Source: AL-N1 sp039178835 (GTDB lineage Bacteria; Chloroflexota; Chloroflexia; Chloroflexales; Roseiflexaceae). From it: DNA of 9,000 nucleotides. Where the stretch lies: positions 1-9,000 of the forward strand of contig JBCDFA010000332.1 in the NCBI GenBank assembly GCA_039178835.1, in the 5' to 3' direction. This document shows positions 7,302 through 9,000 of this stretch, piece after piece. The translations under genes and the position numbers were made by a program. How positions within the stretch are numbered: position 1 is the stretch's first letter; each line of letters begins with the position of its first letter. The notes beneath the pieces were generated by a model. The model ran no database searches. It was not told the origin of the DNA and was given only the letters and a program-made list of their open reading frames with translations.

Positions 7302-7315
7302 TGTTAACGTTGCCA
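7302..7315. promoter_or_regulatory. LacI-family/cre-like operator candidate upstream of the binding-protein gene
   Basis: TGTTAACGTTGCCA is symmetrical at 10 of 14 positions around a central CG, in the form TG..AACGTT..CA. Its complement agrees with the known cre pattern (TGWAANCGNTNWCA) at all but two specified positions. It lies 28 bases upstream of the start codon and just before the ribosome binding site. No clear promoter overlaps it, although TTTACA nearby resembles a -35. No LacI gene is in the window, so the regulator would be encoded elsewhere. Confidence 0.35.
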
Positions 7316-7357
7316 TAATCGTGTAAATAAAAGTTCCCGCCCCTCAGGAAACACACA

Positions 7358-8269
7358 CTATTTGTATCCACTAAATTGAATCGAGTTAATCGCTTTACGC
7401 CCAAAGAACGCAAAGAGCAGGAGGCTTGGCAAAATCCCGAGTAACGCCCCGGCCATAAGCCCACTCCAGTCCGGCGCACCCTGCGGTGTCTGGGAGCGGA
7501 AGATACCCAATGCAACGGTCAGCACACGGACACTTTCATCCTGCCCGACCAGCAGTGGCCAGAGATACTCATTCCAGCTCGTGATAAAGGTGAGGATGCC
7601 GAGCGTAGCCAGCGGTGGGCCACTGATCGGTATCACGAGACTCCAGAAGACCCGAAAGAGCGATGCTCCATCTATTTTAGCGGCCTCCTCGATCTCAGAG
7701 TTGATCCCCAGGAAGAATTGGCGTAGAAAAAACACCGCAAAGGGCGTCATCAAAAAGAATGGTGCCACAACCCCCTGGAAGGTATTGAGCCAGTTCAAAT
7801 TACGCATGAGAATATAATTTGGAATCAGAGTCACAATGGCCGGAACTATCAACGCGGCAATATACAGAAAGAAGATTTGATCACGGAAGGGAAACTTTAA
7901 TCGGGCAAAGGAATACGCAGCCAGCGCACTGAAGAACACTTGCCCGGTTACAACAAGTGCCGTCACAATGATTGAGTTCCGCAGATAGAGCCAGAAATTG
8001 AGGGTCTGACCAGAACCACCAGCAGCAATCGCTTCGCTTGTGTCGACAAAGCCGAGAATGCGCCCAAAGTTATCAAGCGTGAAGCCAACCGGCAACCAGA
8101 CCGTTGGATTGGCATACAATTCACGATTTGTTGACAGAGCAGTGCGAATCATCCACCAGAATGGGATAAGCACCATCATAATCGACACAAACAGGGCCAA
8201 CCATGCCAGGATGCGCCCGAATGATATGCGCCTTCTGCGCCGTGTAGCTGTCATTACTTGTGTTGCCAT
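7358..8269 (-). CDS. Sugar ABC transporter permease, MalG type
   Basis: A 303-residue inner-membrane permease of the carbohydrate-uptake ABC family. Seen: an Arg-rich cytoplasmic N-terminus (residues 10-14), about six hydrophobic segments (roughly 20-42, 98-120, 132-152, 165-186, 208-232 and 270-290), and the EAA loop EEAAKIDGA (194-202), which docks on the ATPase subunit. The C-terminus ends in IQFSGYK, close to the common ending of MalG-type proteins. The start at 8269 was chosen because GGAG lies 7 bases upstream and the Arg-rich start is typical. An in-frame ATG at 8341 would add 24 residues without family resemblance and without a clear ribosome binding site. It lies 81 bases after the other permease gene and 84 bases before the binding-protein gene. 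It pairs with the MalF-type partner to form the membrane channel. Confidence 0.95.
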   Translation of the reverse strand: MATQVMTATRRRRRISFGRILAWLALFVSIMMVLIPFWWMIRTALSTNRELYANPTVWLPVGFTLDNFGRILGFVDTSEAIAAGGSGQTLNFWLYLRNSIIVTALVVTGQVFFSALAAYSFARLKFPFRDQIFFLYIAALIVPAIVTLIPNYILMRNLNWLNTFQGVVAPFFLMTPFAVFFLRQFFLGINSEIEEAAKIDGASLFRVFWSLVIPISGPPLATLGILTFITSWNEYLWPLLVGQDESVRVLTVALGIFRSQTPQGAPDWSGLMAGALLGILPSLLLFAFFGRKAINSIQFSGYK

Positions 8270-8350
8270 AATATCACTCCATACATTATCATCTTGGTTA
8301 TGCCCGATGGGCCAGGGCACGAGAACAGGAACAACCAACAATCATCCGTA

Positions 8351-9000
8351 TCAGGCAAGATCCGATGAATCTGCACGAAGATAGCGCAGTTGAATAATGG
8401 TGACAACGATCAGGATGACGAAAAGTACAACGGCAACTGTCGTCGCATACCCCATGTTGAAGCGATTAAACGCCTGGTCATAGATATACCAGTAGATCAC
8501 GCGTGTCGCATTGACCGGACCACCCTGTGTTGTGATCGCAATCGTGTCGAAGATCTGGAATGAGCCAATGACAGTTGTCACTAGGACAAAGACCAGGACA
8601 GGGCGTAGCAGTGGAATAGTGATCGACCAGAACATACGCGTTTCCGTCGCACCATCAATAGCGCCAGCCTCATACACATCTTTAGGAATAGTCTGAAGTC
8701 CTGCGAAGATCAATAATGCTGTGTAGCCAACATGCCGCCAGACATTGATACCAGCAATGGCAGGCATAGCTTGCTCAACCGACCCTAGGAATGGCTGGCG
8801 TGAGATCCCGAACACCCCCAGAATTTGATTGAGCAACCCCAGGCTGGGATCGAGCAACCACAACCAAAGCAGCGCCACCACCACATTGGGAATGAGCCAG
8901 GGCAACACCAAGACACCACGAACAAACAATGACTGTGTGAGACGATCCATCAGAACAGCTAGTCCAACGGCTAGCGCTGTCTGTAGCGGAATATTGAGCA
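8351..9000 (-). CDS. Sugar ABC transporter permease, MalF type (5' end outside window)
   Basis: The C-terminal 215 codons of an inner-membrane sugar permease. The reading frame stays open to base 9000, with LNIPLQTALAVGLAVL preceding the Met codon at 8950. That upstream stretch is typical MalF-family sequence, so the Met at 8950 is internal and the gene begins beyond the window. Seen: several hydrophobic helices and the EAA loop EAGAIDGA (encoded near 8671-8648), followed by the usual TIPLLRPV. Roughly the first 80-100 residues are missing, judged from the normal family length of about 300. It is the first operon gene visible here and forms a heterodimer with the MalG-type permease downstream. 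The operon promoter must lie to the right of the window or further upstream. Confidence 0.94.
   Translation of the reverse strand, partial: LNIPLQTALAVGLAVLMDRLTQSLFVRGVLVLPWLIPNVVVALLWLWLLDPSLGLLNQILGVFGISRQPFLGSVEQAMPAIAGINVWRHVGYTALLIFAGLQTIPKDVYEAGAIDGATETRMFWSITIPLLRPVLVFVLVTTVIGSFQIFDTIAITTQGGPVNATRVIYWYIYDQAFNRFNMGYATTVAVVLFVILIVVTIIQLRYLRADSSDLA

Noticed and set aside
8300..8320. TGCCC/GGGCA inverted repeat between the permease genes
   Set aside because: Only five pairs with a nine-base loop and no T-run, within what chance allows.
8270..8341. 24-residue N-terminal extension of the MalG-type permease
   Set aside because: The ATG at 8269 has GGAG at 7 bases and an Arg-rich start typical of the family. 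The extension is probably untranslated spacer.

Overview
The window most resembles a member of the Chloroflexota, perhaps Herpetosiphon or a relative. This is inferred from the mid-range base composition, the Gly/Ser-rich lipoprotein linker, and a large MalT-like regulator with a SARP/BTAD output domain, a type common in that phylum. It is not proven by any marker gene. All four sizeable complete genes, and the partial gene at the right edge, lie on the minus strand, so transcription runs from right to left.

From 9000 down to 3628 is an alpha-galactoside uptake and hydrolysis cluster. It contains a MalF-type sugar ABC permease (cut by the window edge), a MalG-type permease, a lipoprotein sugar-binding protein, and a cytoplasmic GH36 alpha-galactosidase with both catalytic aspartates visible. 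The gaps are 81, 84 and 163 bases, which suits an operon. The expected job is to bring in raffinose, melibiose or stachyose-like sugars and release galactose inside the cell. No ATPase subunit is present, so it is either upstream or shared. Two sites inside the operon deserve attention: a LacI/cre-like operator candidate before the binding-protein gene, and a long stem-loop between that gene and the galactosidase gene.

From 3627 to 3302 is a 326-base gap. It holds a good minus-strand promoter for the downstream regulator, a short perfect palindrome, an 8-bp inverted repeat, and a 40-codon plus-strand ORF that looks like a zinc ribbon with one ligand missing.

From 3301 to 239 is a 1020-residue regulator: an N-terminal MalT/LAL-like STAND ATPase, a TPR-like helical middle, and a C-terminal winged-helix plus BTAD module. 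Its position suggests, but does not prove, that it controls the sugar operon.

From 238 to 1 there is no gene, but there is the most unusual structure of the window. The last 59 bases of the regulator gene recur 124 bases further on, identical apart from one inserted base. Each copy is followed at nearly the same distance by a 13-14 bp hairpin, and the two hairpins look like diverged relatives that kept their pairing. Nothing recognisable was seen in bases 1-55.
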